Position numbers and translations under genes: made by a program
Notes under the pieces: generated by a model
The model's database searches: none
The model's input: the letters and a program-made list of their open reading frames with translations, nothing else
What the model was told of the DNA's origin: nothing
Shown here: one piece after another, positions 1 through 8,252 of the stretch
Position numbering within the stretch: the first letter of the stretch is position 1
Layout: each line of letters opens with the position of its first letter
Source: an uncultured Pseudomonadota bacterium
GTDB lineage: Bacteria; Pseudomonadota; Gammaproteobacteria; Burkholderiales; SG8-39
Assembly (NCBI GenBank): GCA_903834835.1
Contig: CAILKO010000008.1
Span: 1-64,000 of the forward strand
Length of the DNA: 64,000 bases
Direction: 5' to 3'

Positions 1-143
1 ATCGTTCGATACGGGTGAGATGTCTGTAGGCCATTTGGGCAACTTTGACTGTGGTGGTTGAGGCGGCTCGGATGCTATGGCATCTCGCCCACCCCCTCCA
101 CGGTTCATCAAACGTTGCACTTAGAAGTTGAATTCACCCTGCT
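1..143. other. Left edge, no gene recognised
   Basis: No convincing coding sequence, RNA gene or terminator is visible in this short edge segment. It lies downstream of the minus-strand DUF2062 gene and could hold that gene's transcription end or the end of a gene outside the window. Confidence 0.5.
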
Positions 144-719
144 CTAATCCTCCCCGCCCGGTGCAAGTGAACTGATCAGGCGCCGTCGGGCACGCGCCCG
201 CCAGGCGCTTCGCACATGCAATCGCCATCCGAGATCGACCGCGAAGTAGCCGAGAACGGCGAGCGTGAGTCCCAGCGCAGGCAGGCCGGCGGCAAGCGGC
301 TTGCCGAGCGCGAGCATCCAGTCGAGCATCGCGACCGTGGAGTCGGCCGCGTGGCTCCAGTCGAACTCGAACGGCACGATGCTGCGGTCGCTGACCGGGT
401 GACCGAGGATCAGCCTGCCGTACTCGTAGGCGACCAGGTAGAGCGGCACGATGGTGAGCGGGTTGGTGTAAAGCGTCACCAGCAGTGCGACGGGGAGATT
501 GCGCCTCAGGGGCAGCGCGAGACCCAGCGCGCACAGCATCTGCAACGGGCCCGGCACCAGACCTGCGAACAGGCCGATGGCCACCGCCCCTGAGACCGAA
601 CGCCGGTTGAGATGCCAGAGATTCGGGTGCTGCAGACGCCTGCCGAATAGCGCGATGAGCCGGTGCGATCGGATGGCATCCGCATCGGGCATGTGCTTGC
701 GCAGGAATTTTCTCGGCAT
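144..719 (-). CDS. DUF2062 domain membrane protein
   Basis: A 191-residue protein of unknown function that matches the DUF2062 family by pattern: a basic N-terminus (about 1-40), then a glycine-rich hydrophobic segment (AIGLFAGLVPGPLQM, about residues 48-62), a second hydrophobic stretch containing TLYTNPLTIVPLYL, and a third near residue 145-160. The LYTNPLT motif is the hallmark I rely on. It is probably an inner-membrane protein. It is transcribed divergently from the CoA-transferase gene, sharing about 115 bases of upstream DNA. I see no strong ribosome binding site before the ATG at 719, so a slightly different start is possible. The family has no established biochemical role. Confidence 0.8.
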   Translation of the reverse strand: MPRKFLRKHMPDADAIRSHRLIALFGRRLQHPNLWHLNRRSVSGAVAIGLFAGLVPGPLQMLCALGLALPLRRNLPVALLVTLYTNPLTIVPLYLVAYEYGRLILGHPVSDRSIVPFEFDWSHAADSTVAMLDWMLALGKPLAAGLPALGLTLAVLGYFAVDLGWRLHVRSAWRARARRRLISSLAPGGED

Positions 720-834
720 GCTGGCAGGGTTTCGCTGGAATGATTGTATCGGTGTGGTCCGCGCATCCGCTCATGTTCGGTCACCACTCCTCTAATATTC
801 CGCCTTCAGAAACCATCGCTGGAAGAAAGCAACA

Positions 835-1962
835 ATGAGCCGTCCTCTGGAAGGTCTGCTGGTACTCGCGCTGGAGCAGGCGGTTGCCGCTCCGTATTGC
901 AGTTCGCGTCTGGCCGACGCGGGCGCGCGGGTGATCAAGGTCGAGCGCGCTGAGGGCGACTTCGCGCGCTACTACGACCGCGCGGTAGGCGAGATGTCGA
1001 GCTATTTCGTCTGGCTGAACCGTGGCAAGGAAAGCCTCGTGGCTGACCTGAAGAATCCGCGTGATCTCGCCCTGCTTCAGGCAATCGCGGCGCGCGCCGA
1101 TGTGTTCGTTCAGAACCTCGCCCCCGGCGCGGCCACGCGCGCGGGTCTCGGATCGGAGGTGCTGCGCGCCCTGCATCCGCGTCTGATTACCGTCGACATC
1201 ACCGGCTATGGCGAGACCGGCGAGTATGCGGACATGAAGGCCTACGACCTGCTGGTGCAGGCGGAGAGCGGGCTCGCCAGCATCACGGGTCATCCCGCCG
1301 GTCCTGGTCGGGTCGGCGTGTCGGTGTGCGACATCGCCTGCGGCATGGCAGCCCATGCTGGCGTGCTGGAAGCACTGATCGAGCGCGGCCTGACGGGCAG
1401 GGGCAAGGGGCTGAAGACCAGCCTGTTCGACGGCATGGCCGACTGGATGAACGTGCCGCTGCTGCAGTACGAGGGTACGGGGAAGGCCCCGGCACGGGTC
1501 GGTCTTGCGCACCCGACGATATGCCCCTATGGCGCGTTCGAGACGCGGGACGGCGCGCTGGTGCTGATCTCGATCCAGAACGAGCGCGAGTGGGCCGACT
1601 TCTGCGCGCACTTCATGCAGGATGCGGATCTGAGAACACGTTCCGGCTACGAGACGAATGTGGCGCGCGTGGCGAACCGCGCCGTTGTGGATGGCCATGT
1701 CGGGGAGGTTTTTGCGCGGTGTACACGCGACGAAGCCGCGGCCCGGTTACGGAAGGCCAACACCGCGTTCGGCTTTGCCAACGACGTTCCGGGATTCGCG
1801 CGCCATCCGGCGCTCAGGCGCGTGGAAGTCGGCACGCCCTTCGGTCCTGCGAGAATCGCTGCGCCGCCGGTGCTGGACGCCGAAGGCGGCCGCGCGCTCG
1901 GTCCGGTGCCGGCACTCGGCGCGCACAGCGCCGCGATACGTGAGGAGTTTCAGCCTGGCTGA
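835..1962 (+). CDS. CaiB/BaiF family (class III) CoA-transferase
   Basis: A 375-residue CoA-transferase of the formyl-CoA transferase/CaiB/BaiF type, which moves CoA between carboxylic acids through an aspartyl-CoA intermediate. Recognisable blocks are the N-terminal PLEGLLVLALEQAVAAPYCS, GARVIKVER, SLVADLKNP, and ITGYGETGEY. The likely nucleophile is Asp ~166 in VCDIACG, followed by the GRGKGLKTSLFDGM block. The upstream GGAAGAAAGC is a usable ribosome binding site. Its last 13 bases overlap the end of the convergent amidohydrolase gene. The neighbouring amidohydrolases and binding proteins suggest activation of an imported organic acid. The substrate cannot be read from sequence. Confidence 0.88.
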   Translation: MSRPLEGLLVLALEQAVAAPYCSSRLADAGARVIKVERAEGDFARYYDRAVGEMSSYFVWLNRGKESLVADLKNPRDLALLQAIAARADVFVQNLAPGAATRAGLGSEVLRALHPRLITVDITGYGETGEYADMKAYDLLVQAESGLASITGHPAGPGRVGVSVCDIACGMAAHAGVLEALIERGLTGRGKGLKTSLFDGMADWMNVPLLQYEGTGKAPARVGLAHPTICPYGAFETRDGALVLISIQNEREWADFCAHFMQDADLRTRSGYETNVARVANRAVVDGHVGEVFARCTRDEAAARLRKANTAFGFANDVPGFARHPALRRVEVGTPFGPARIAAPPVLDAEGGRALGPVPALGAHSAAIREEFQPG

Positions 1963-2867
1963 GCGGCTCGGCCGGCGCCGGGAGGCAGCCCGTAGAAGCG
2001 TGCTGGATTCTCCACGAGTATCTTCCTGAGCAATACGGGATCGGAGGTCGTCTCGTACAGCCAGTCGAGCAGCATGCCGTACTGCGGCAGCCTCCCGGTC
2101 TCGAAGATGCCTACGTGGGGCCAGTCGCTGCCCCAGACCATGCGTTCCGGCGCAGCCTCGATCAGCGCGCGGGCATAGGGGAGCGTGTCGGTCCACGGCG
2201 CGCTCCCGGCCGAGCGGCGGAACGGACCGAGGATTTTCACCATGCAGTCCGCATTGCGCGCGAGGTGCAGCACCGATTGAAAGCCCTCGCCGCCGAAGCC
2301 CTTCGCAATGTCAAACCAGCCCATGTGGTCGATGACGAAGGGTATCGTCAGTTTCAGGAGCTTCGGCATCAGCGCCGGGTACTCGTCGCCCTTCAGGCAG
2401 AGCTGAAGGTGCCAGCCGAGCTCCGCACAGCGTGCAGCGACTGCGTCGATATGCTCGGGCCCAACGCCGCCGCCCGCGACTGTCTGGATGCGCGTGCCGA
2501 CAACGCCGGCCGCCTTGAGCTCGGCGAGGTCGCTGTCCGGGGTATCAGCATCGATGACCGCGACGCCGCGCAGGCGATCGGGTCGCGCGCGCAAGGCCTC
2601 GAGCACGAGCCGGTTATCCGTCCCGTGCACGCTCACCTGCACGAGCAAACCGTAACGCAATCCGGCGCAGTCCAGCATGCGGATAAAATCGTCCACGCCC
2701 ACCGGGGGCGGATCGTAGTGCCGGTTCGCCACCATCGGATAATGCTCGGGCAGGCCGATCATGTGTACGTGGGTATCCCATCCGCCCGCGGGCGGCGTGA
2801 AGCGCACCGGTGCGGAGGCGGGCAGGGGGGCAAGGCAGGCAGGGGCGGGGCTGTTTTCCTGGGTCAT
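1950..2867 (-). CDS. Amidohydrolase family 2 (PDC hydrolase-like TIM barrel)
   Basis: A 305-residue metal-dependent hydrolase of the amidohydrolase-2 family, similar in layout to 2-pyrone-4,6-dicarboxylate hydrolases. It has the N-terminal metal motif DTHVHM (HxH), the strand FVIDHMG, and the C-terminal catalytic aspartate in VWGSDWPHVG. The ORF track starts 31 codons earlier, but that would run into the divergent neighbour. I chose the ATG at 2867 because AGGCGAACC precedes it and the protein starts MTQENSPAP just before the conserved region. It is divergent from the second amidohydrolase (start 2917), so the promoters must lie in about 50 bases. The role is inferred to be ring-cleavage or lactone hydrolysis. 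Confidence 0.8.
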   Translation of the reverse strand: MTQENSPAPACLAPLPASAPVRFTPPAGGWDTHVHMIGLPEHYPMVANRHYDPPPVGVDDFIRMLDCAGLRYGLLVQVSVHGTDNRLVLEALRARPDRLRGVAVIDADTPDSDLAELKAAGVVGTRIQTVAGGGVGPEHIDAVAARCAELGWHLQLCLKGDEYPALMPKLLKLTIPFVIDHMGWFDIAKGFGGEGFQSVLHLARNADCMVKILGPFRRSAGSAPWTDTLPYARALIEAAPERMVWGSDWPHVGIFETGRLPQYGMLLDWLYETTSDPVLLRKILVENPARFYGLPPGAGRAAQPG

Positions 2868-2916
2868 ATGCGGTTCGCCTGAGTGTCGTAAGGTCCCATA
2901 GTCGAGGAGAGAGAGT

Positions 2917-4107
2917 ATGAGGCAAGGCTTCCGCGTCGTCGACGCCGATACGCACGTCAACCCGTCTACCGATGTCCTGCTCCGCTATGCCGACGGCGAG
3001 CTGAAACAGCATCTTGGCGAGCTGCAGGCCTACATTCAGCAGATCGACACCAAGCCGGGACGGGGCGACGACGAGAGCAAGAAAAGCTACGGCTCGATCG
3101 TGGTCAAGCCTGTCCGGCTGCAGCGCGTTGCGGGCCGCAAGCCGAGCGCGACCGTCGACATCAAGGGGCCGGTCGGCTTCCTCTCCACCACGACCGAAAT
3201 GGTCACAACGCGCAAGGTGCAGTCCGGCGTCGGCGAGGACAACGCAAGGGGGCGGCTGGAAGACATGGACATTGAGGGGCGGGACGTGGATTTCGTGATC
3301 CCGGGCCCCTGGGCGTACGCTGCGCCGACCCTGCCGCTGCATCTCACGCGCGCGCTGTTCGATGCCTATCACCGGTACATGGCGGATTTCTGCTCGGCGG
3401 ATACGAGTCGCCTGAAGAGCATGATCGTGGTGCCGGCGAACGATCCCGAGCACGGTGCGAAGGTGATCCGCGCGCTCGCCAACGCGCCCTGGGTGTCGGC
3501 CGTCTGGCCGTCCATGCCTGAGGGTCTGCCGGTAGACGATCCGGAACTCGATCCGATCTGGGCCGCAGCGAACGAGGCGAATCTGCCCATCATGTACCAC
3601 GCATTCACCGTCGAGCCGCCGTACTTTCCCGGCTATCGCGACCTCTGGGATAACGCGGCCGTCGGGCGCTGCGCCGGGCAGACCTGGGGCGGGCAGCGCT
3701 TTCTCTCCTACATGCTGATCAGCGGGGTGATGGATCGCTACCCGAATCTTCGCGTGGCGACTCTGGAATCCGGCCACGGATGGCTTCCGCACTGGCTGAC
3801 GCGCCTGACGCGGCAGATCGCCTATGTAAAGGGGTCAGTGCCGCCGGAGCTCAAACACACGCCGCTCGAGTTTGCGCAGATGGGACGGGTGTTCTGCTCG
3901 ATCGATGTTTCAGAGGGCGTCGAGATGACCAAGTCGGTGATCGACCTGCTCGGCGACCAGGTACTGATGTTCGCTTCCGATTATCCGCATCCCGAGACAA
4001 CTTTTCCGAAGCACGTCGATTCGGTCGTCGCATGGCGCGAGCGCCTTGGAGACGAAGCGCTGCGCAAGATGCTCTGGGACAACGCCGCGCGCTTCTTCCG
4101 TCTCTAG
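2917..4107 (+). CDS. Amidohydrolase family 2 (ACMSD-like)
   Basis: A 396-residue amidohydrolase-2 protein, longer than its divergent neighbour and only distantly like it. Visible features are the N-terminal VDADTHVNP, LPIMYHAFTVEP, ESGHGWLPHW and the metal/catalytic aspartate in LMFASDYPHPE. These are typical of decarboxylase/hydrolase members related to ACMSD. The N-terminal metal motif reads DTHVN rather than HxH, as in a subset of this family. The start has a good ribosome binding site (GAGGAGAGAGT). It stands with the CoA-transferase and Bug proteins, which suggests a shared pathway for a carboxylated or cyclic substrate. The reaction is not known. Confidence 0.8.
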   Translation: MRQGFRVVDADTHVNPSTDVLLRYADGELKQHLGELQAYIQQIDTKPGRGDDESKKSYGSIVVKPVRLQRVAGRKPSATVDIKGPVGFLSTTTEMVTTRKVQSGVGEDNARGRLEDMDIEGRDVDFVIPGPWAYAAPTLPLHLTRALFDAYHRYMADFCSADTSRLKSMIVVPANDPEHGAKVIRALANAPWVSAVWPSMPEGLPVDDPELDPIWAAANEANLPIMYHAFTVEPPYFPGYRDLWDNAAVGRCAGQTWGGQRFLSYMLISGVMDRYPNLRVATLESGHGWLPHWLTRLTRQIAYVKGSVPPELKHTPLEFAQMGRVFCSIDVSEGVEMTKSVIDLLGDQVLMFASDYPHPETTFPKHVDSVVAWRERLGDEALRKMLWDNAARFFRL

Positions 4108-4150
4108 ACTCCGGTCGGGTGCGGGCCGGCAAGTGAATCGGCCCGGAGTC
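4107..4150. terminator. Hairpin between convergent genes
   Basis: GACTCCGG and CCGGAGTC form inverted arms around a GC-rich interior that can itself pair (GGGCC/GGCCC). The structure lies directly after the amidohydrolase stop and before the convergent Bug gene's end, where a bidirectional terminator would sit. There is no T-tract, so the call is tentative. Confidence 0.4.
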
Positions 4151-4184
4151 GCTGACCCCGGGCTGCGCATCCGTCCCCTGGAAC

Positions 4185-5162
4185 TTATTCGGCCTTGATG
4201 TTTGCGGCCTTCGCTAGCTGCGCGTAGCGCTTCACATCGTTGCGGATGATGTCAGCGAACTGCTCCGGACTGATGGGGTTCATGTCGAAGGACTGCGCTT
4301 TGCCCTGCTTGATGACGTCCGGCTGGGACATGGCGCGGTTGATCGCCGAGTTCAGTTTGTCGACGATCGCCTTGGCGGTGCCGGCACGTGCGACGATGCC
4401 GTATTCCACGCCATAGTTGAATCCGGGCAGACCGGCGGCGTCGGCGACCGAGCGCACGCCCATTGCATCGTCCCCGAGGAGGAGGGTCGACAGGCCGAGC
4501 GCACGCAGCTTTCCTGCCTTCACGTTCGGAACGATCGACTGCCAGCCCGAGACGGCGTAGTCGATGTCGCCGCGCAGCACGGCCGCAACCGCCTCCGCGC
4601 TCGCGCGGTACGGCACGGCGACCACGTTGATGCCTGCTCCGGTGGCAAGCGCAGCCCCAGTCAGGTGCATAATGCCTGCCACGCCGGTCGCGCCGTAACG
4701 CAGCTTACCCGGGTTGGCCTTGGCGGTGGCAATCAGTTCTTTCAGGTCCTTGATCGGCGAGGACGCGTTCACATAGACCGCAAGGTTAGAGGTATAGACC
4801 CGGCTGATCGCCGCGAAATCACGCACCGCGTCATAGGGCGCGTCGCCGCGCGCGGCGGGATAGATGGCCCACTGGCTGGAATCCGGCGCAAACAGCGTGT
4901 AGCCGTCCGGTGCCGAGTTGACCAGGTCCATGACAGCCGGAACGCCACCGCCACCGCCCTTGTTCTCGATTACTACAGGTTGGCCGATCGACTCACTGAT
5001 ATAGGGCGACATCGCCCGGGTGATCAGGTCGGGGCCGGATGCAGACGGGTAGGGAATGATGATGCGCACCGGCTTGGACGGATAGGCCTGAGCCATGGCA
5101 GCTGCCGGCACGAGCGCGCCACTCAAGGCGAGCAGAGCGAATTTGAACGACGAGTGGATCAT
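4185..5162 (-). CDS. Bug/TctC-type periplasmic binding protein (tandem copy 1)
   Basis: A 325-residue tripartite tricarboxylate transporter substrate-binding protein of the Bug family. It has a signal peptide ending AAAMAQA, then YPSKPVRIIIPYP, the ligand-loop region SASGPDLITRAM, IGQPVVIENKGGGGGVPAVMD and the middle RYGATGVAG. The family captures carboxylates or amides in the periplasm. The canonical PPGG of the first ligand loop is replaced by PSASG. AGGAGAAGGGAATC precedes the ATG. It is the last of three tandem copies on the minus strand that share a GGGGVPA motif, so the set arose by duplication. No permease gene is adjacent. Confidence 0.92.
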   Translation of the reverse strand: MIHSSFKFALLALSGALVPAAAMAQAYPSKPVRIIIPYPSASGPDLITRAMSPYISESIGQPVVIENKGGGGGVPAVMDLVNSAPDGYTLFAPDSSQWAIYPAARGDAPYDAVRDFAAISRVYTSNLAVYVNASSPIKDLKELIATAKANPGKLRYGATGVAGIMHLTGAALATGAGINVVAVPYRASAEAVAAVLRGDIDYAVSGWQSIVPNVKAGKLRALGLSTLLLGDDAMGVRSVADAAGLPGFNYGVEYGIVARAGTAKAIVDKLNSAINRAMSQPDVIKQGKAQSFDMNPISPEQFADIIRNDVKRYAQLAKAANIKAE

Positions 5163-5225
5163 GATTCCCTTCTCCTGTGCATCGGCGGAACCCAGTCCCG
5201 CGCTTGATGGAAGTCGTGACTGAGA

Positions 5226-6206
5226 CTACTGGAGTTTGATATTCGCGACCTTGGCGACGGCACGGAATCGCTCCAGATCGCCACGGATCCGCGCGCCGAA
5301 CTCCTCGGGGGTCGAGGCGTTGACGTCGTACTCGAGCTTCTTGAGGGCCTCCAGGTACGGGGCGTCGCGCTGTGCATCAGCGACCGCGCGCGCAAGCTTG
5401 TCGATGATGGGCTTCGGTGTCGCCGCATTCGCCACCAGTCCGATTTCAGCTGAGAAGTTGAAATCCTTCAGGCTTGTGGATTCCGCGACCGACGGAGACT
5501 CCGGAACATACCTGTCGCGCCGGCTGGCCGCGTTCGCCAGGATGCGAAGGCGCCCAGCCTGCGACAGCGAGCGCAGCGAACTCAGGCCCGCAACTGCATA
5601 GTCCAGGTCGCCGCCGAGTACCGCGGCGACGGACTCGGCGCTCGCGCGATAGGGAACGGCGAGCGTATCGATGCCGGCGGAAACGCGAAACGCCTCGCCA
5701 ACGAAACGCATGATGCCGTCGACGCCCGTCACCCCGAATTTCAGCGCGCCGGGCTTCTCCTTTGCGCGTGCTATCAGATCTGCCATGGATTTCAGCGGCG
5801 AGCTTGCCGACACGAAGAAGAACAGACCGTTTTTGTACATGAGGCTGATCGGCGCAAAGTCCCGTAGGGGGTCGTAGGGCAGGTCACTTCGCAAGGCGGG
5901 GAAAGCAGCCCAGTGCCCGTTGTCGGACATGAACATGGTGTGGCCGTCGGCTGGCGCATTTTTCATGTCGAGGATCGCGGGGACCCCGCCGCCACCCTGC
6001 TTGTTTTCAACCAGTACGTTCTGACCGAGTACCTTGCTCATGCCGCTCGCGAGGCCGCGTGTAACGAGATCGGGACCGGTGGCACCCGGATAGGGAACGA
6101 TGATGCGCAGCGGGCGGTTCGGGAACTCCTGCGCAAGGGCGGCGAAAGACAGGACGCTCGCCGCGGCGAGCAAGGTCAATCTGCGGGCGGTACGATGCAA
6201 GACCAC
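5226..6206 (-). CDS. Bug/TctC-type periplasmic binding protein (tandem copy 2)
   Basis: A 326-residue Bug family binding protein with a signal peptide (VLSFAALAQ), EFPNRPLRIIVPYP, GATGPDLVTRGL and LVENKQGGGGVPAILD. The start is GTG at 6206, decided by the strong GGAGGAATT just ahead of it. It is clearly closer to copies 1 and 3 than to the other Bug proteins in this window, sharing GGGGVPA and the phrase LQ..LRILA-type middle region. The first ligand loop reads PGATG, intermediate between copy 1 (PSASG) and copy 3 (PPGGG). A periplasmic carboxylate receptor role is established for the family; the ligand is unknown. Confidence 0.92.
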   Translation of the reverse strand: MVLHRTARRLTLLAAASVLSFAALAQEFPNRPLRIIVPYPGATGPDLVTRGLASGMSKVLGQNVLVENKQGGGGVPAILDMKNAPADGHTMFMSDNGHWAAFPALRSDLPYDPLRDFAPISLMYKNGLFFFVSASSPLKSMADLIARAKEKPGALKFGVTGVDGIMRFVGEAFRVSAGIDTLAVPYRASAESVAAVLGGDLDYAVAGLSSLRSLSQAGRLRILANAASRRDRYVPESPSVAESTSLKDFNFSAEIGLVANAATPKPIIDKLARAVADAQRDAPYLEALKKLEYDVNASTPEEFGARIRGDLERFRAVAKVANIKLQ

Positions 6207-6244
6207 AATTCCTCCGATTACGGTTTGTGCCTGTAGGTGCAGCG

Positions 6245-6273
6245 GGAGTAGATCGCCTTGTGCGATCTACTCC
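6245..6273 (-). other. Intercistronic perfect hairpin overlapping a stop codon
   Basis: GGAGTAGATCGC and GCGATCTACTCC are exact inverted repeats (12 bp) with a 5-base loop. The stem covers the TAG stop codon of Bug copy 3 and lies before Bug copy 2. No T-run follows on the minus strand, so I favour an RNA-stability or processing hairpin over a simple terminator. Confidence 0.7.
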
Positions 6274-7247
6274 GCCTTGATGTTCGCGCTCTTCACGACG
6301 CGTCGAAAGTGTTCGAGGTCGCTGCGGATCTGGGCGGCGAACTCCTCGGGCGTATTCGATGCGACGTCATACTCGAGCTTCTTGAGTGCATCCAGATAGG
6401 CCGGCTCCTTCTGCCCGTCGGCCAGACTCTTCGCCAGTCGGGCGATCACCGGCCTGGGCGTTCCCCCGCGCGCAACCAGGCCGACTTCAGCGACGAAGTT
6501 GAATTCCTTGATGCCGGTCGACTCGACCACCGTCGGGACATCGGGCACGACACGGTCGCGTTTCGAGGCCGCCGTCGCGAGGATGCGCAGACGGCCCGCC
6601 TGCGCAAGCGAACGAATGGACTGCAGGCCGGCCACTGCGTAGTCGAGATCTCCGCTGATCACCGCGGTCGCCGCCGCCGCGCTATTGCGGAATGGAACTG
6701 CGATCGTCGTTACGTTGGTAGAAAGACGAAACGCCTCTCCGACGATGTGCATGATTCCCCCGATGCCGGACATGCCATATCGCAGAGAGCCCGGCTTTTC
6801 CCTGGCGCGGGAGACCAGATCGTTCAAGGTTCGGAACGGCGAGTTTCCGCCGACAAAGATGAACAGGTTGTTGGAGTAGACGAGGCCGATGGCCGCGAAA
6901 TCCTTCAGCACGTCGTAGGGCAGGTCGTCGCGCACGGCAGGAAAGACAGCCCATTGGCTTGAATCGGGCAGGAACAGCGTGTGGCCGTCCGGCAGAGAAT
7001 TCTTGAGATCCATCACAGCCGGGACGCCGCCACCGCCTGCCTTGTTTTCCACGACGACTGGCTGGCCGAGGTTCTTGCTCATGCCGACGGCCAGGCCGCG
7101 GGCCACGATGTCCGGTCCGCCACCTGGTGGATAGGGCACGACGATACGTAGCGGACGGCTGGGAAACTCCTGCGCGCACGCACAGAACGCGAGCGCCAGC
7201 CCCGCAATTCCCGCCGCGAGGCGGACCGACGACTTCAAGTACGACAT
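6267..7247 (-). CDS. Bug/TctC-type periplasmic binding protein (tandem copy 3)
   Basis: A 326-residue Bug family binding protein with signal peptide (LALAFCACAQ), EFPSRPLRIVVPYPPGGGPDIVARGL and VVENKAGGGGVPAVMD. It keeps the canonical PPGGG ligand loop and may be the least changed of the tandem trio. CCGGAGGAAAGC precedes the ATG at 7247. It follows the alpha/beta hydrolase gene on the same strand with a GC-rich hairpin in between, and precedes copies 2 and 1, so the four probably form one transcription unit with graded expression. The ligand is unknown. Confidence 0.93.
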   Translation of the reverse strand: MSYLKSSVRLAAGIAGLALAFCACAQEFPSRPLRIVVPYPPGGGPDIVARGLAVGMSKNLGQPVVVENKAGGGGVPAVMDLKNSLPDGHTLFLPDSSQWAVFPAVRDDLPYDVLKDFAAIGLVYSNNLFIFVGGNSPFRTLNDLVSRAREKPGSLRYGMSGIGGIMHIVGEAFRLSTNVTTIAVPFRNSAAAATAVISGDLDYAVAGLQSIRSLAQAGRLRILATAASKRDRVVPDVPTVVESTGIKEFNFVAEVGLVARGGTPRPVIARLAKSLADGQKEPAYLDALKKLEYDVASNTPEEFAAQIRSDLEHFRRVVKSANIKAE

Positions 7248-7280
7248 GCTTTCCTCCGGAAATCCTTGCTTGTGATTCGC

Positions 7281-7305
7281 TGGCCCGGGGCCTGGCCCCG
7301 GGCCA
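7281..7305 (-). other. Intercistronic GC-rich perfect hairpin
   Basis: TGGCCCGGGGCC and GGCCCCGGGCCA are exact inverted repeats separated by one base. The site lies between the hydrolase stop and the start of Bug copy 3, both on the minus strand. There is no T-tract. It could end transcription partially or protect the hydrolase mRNA. Confidence 0.65.
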
Positions 7306-7313
7306 AAGGCCGA

Positions 7314-8141
7314 TCAGTTAGAAAAGAAATTGTCCACGAGCTGCACGAAGCCGTCCTTCTTCTCGATCTGCGTCCAGTGACCGCACTCGCCGAAGACGTG
7401 CAGATCGGAATGCGGAATGAGCGAGTGCAGGCGCAGGCTTGCGGAGAGCGGCACGATGCGATCGTCGCGCCCATGGATCACGAGCACGCGGTGCTTGAGC
7501 GCGCGCAGTTTCTCGTCAGGAGTTGCGAGCGCCGCGATATGGCGCTGCCGGTTCGGGCCGGGAAACAGGCGCGAATAACTTTCCTGGTAGCCCGGCCGGA
7601 TGCTGGCTTCGTAGCGCGACTTGACGAGATCATCCGTCACGATGGATGTGTCAAATGCGAATGTCATGATCGCATTGCGCATGTTCTCGATCGAGGGCTG
7701 GTAGCCCCAGACCGCATCCAGCTCGGGGGTCATGTCGAAATGCGTGCCCGAAGCGCCCATCAGCGCGAGTCGGTCGAGCCGGTCCGGGTGACGTGCGGCG
7801 GTCGCGAGGGTCAGGCCGCCGCCGAAGGAGTTGCCTACTACGTGCGCTTTCTTTACGCCGACGGCATCCATGAAGCCGATCAGGTGGGCTACCCAATGCT
7901 CCATGTCATAGACCTGGTCCGCCTTGCGCTCGGTGTAGCCGAAGCCCGAGATATCCGGCGCGAGCACGCGGTAGCGCTTGGAAAGTGCCGGGATCACGAG
8001 GCGCCAGTTGGCATAGGCGGTGACGCCCGGGCCGGAGCCGTGGATCAGGATAAGAGGCTGGCCGTCGCCCGCCTCCAGGTAGTTGGTCTTCAGTCCGGCC
8101 GCAACGACCGATTTCCCGATCTCGGGATCCGCTTGTGCCAT
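7314..8141 (-). CDS. Alpha/beta hydrolase, meta-cleavage-product hydrolase type
   Basis: A 275-residue alpha/beta-fold hydrolase. The oxyanion motif HGSGPGVTAY, nucleophile elbow GNSFGGG (Ser ~114), the acid in HGRDDRIVP and catalytic His in GECGHWTQ are all present. HGSGPG followed by a conserved alanine and tryptophan is characteristic of C-C bond hydrolases (MhpC/BphD group) that act on ring meta-cleavage products. The start has GCGAGGAGAGACCC upstream. It is the first gene of the minus-strand unit with the three Bug proteins, suggesting breakdown of an imported aromatic or related acid. No ring-cleavage dioxygenase is present in the window. Confidence 0.85.
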   Translation of the reverse strand: MAQADPEIGKSVVAAGLKTNYLEAGDGQPLILIHGSGPGVTAYANWRLVIPALSKRYRVLAPDISGFGYTERKADQVYDMEHWVAHLIGFMDAVGVKKAHVVGNSFGGGLTLATAARHPDRLDRLALMGASGTHFDMTPELDAVWGYQPSIENMRNAIMTFAFDTSIVTDDLVKSRYEASIRPGYQESYSRLFPGPNRQRHIAALATPDEKLRALKHRVLVIHGRDDRIVPLSASLRLHSLIPHSDLHVFGECGHWTQIEKKDGFVQLVDNFFSN

Positions 8142-8252
8142 GGGTCTCTCCTCGCAAGAAATGAACGAACTCGAACAAACTGGATGGAATATCGCGGGCG
8201 AAGCTTACCAGCCCGGAGGTCATCCTACCCGCCTCTGCAGCGTTGATATCCC

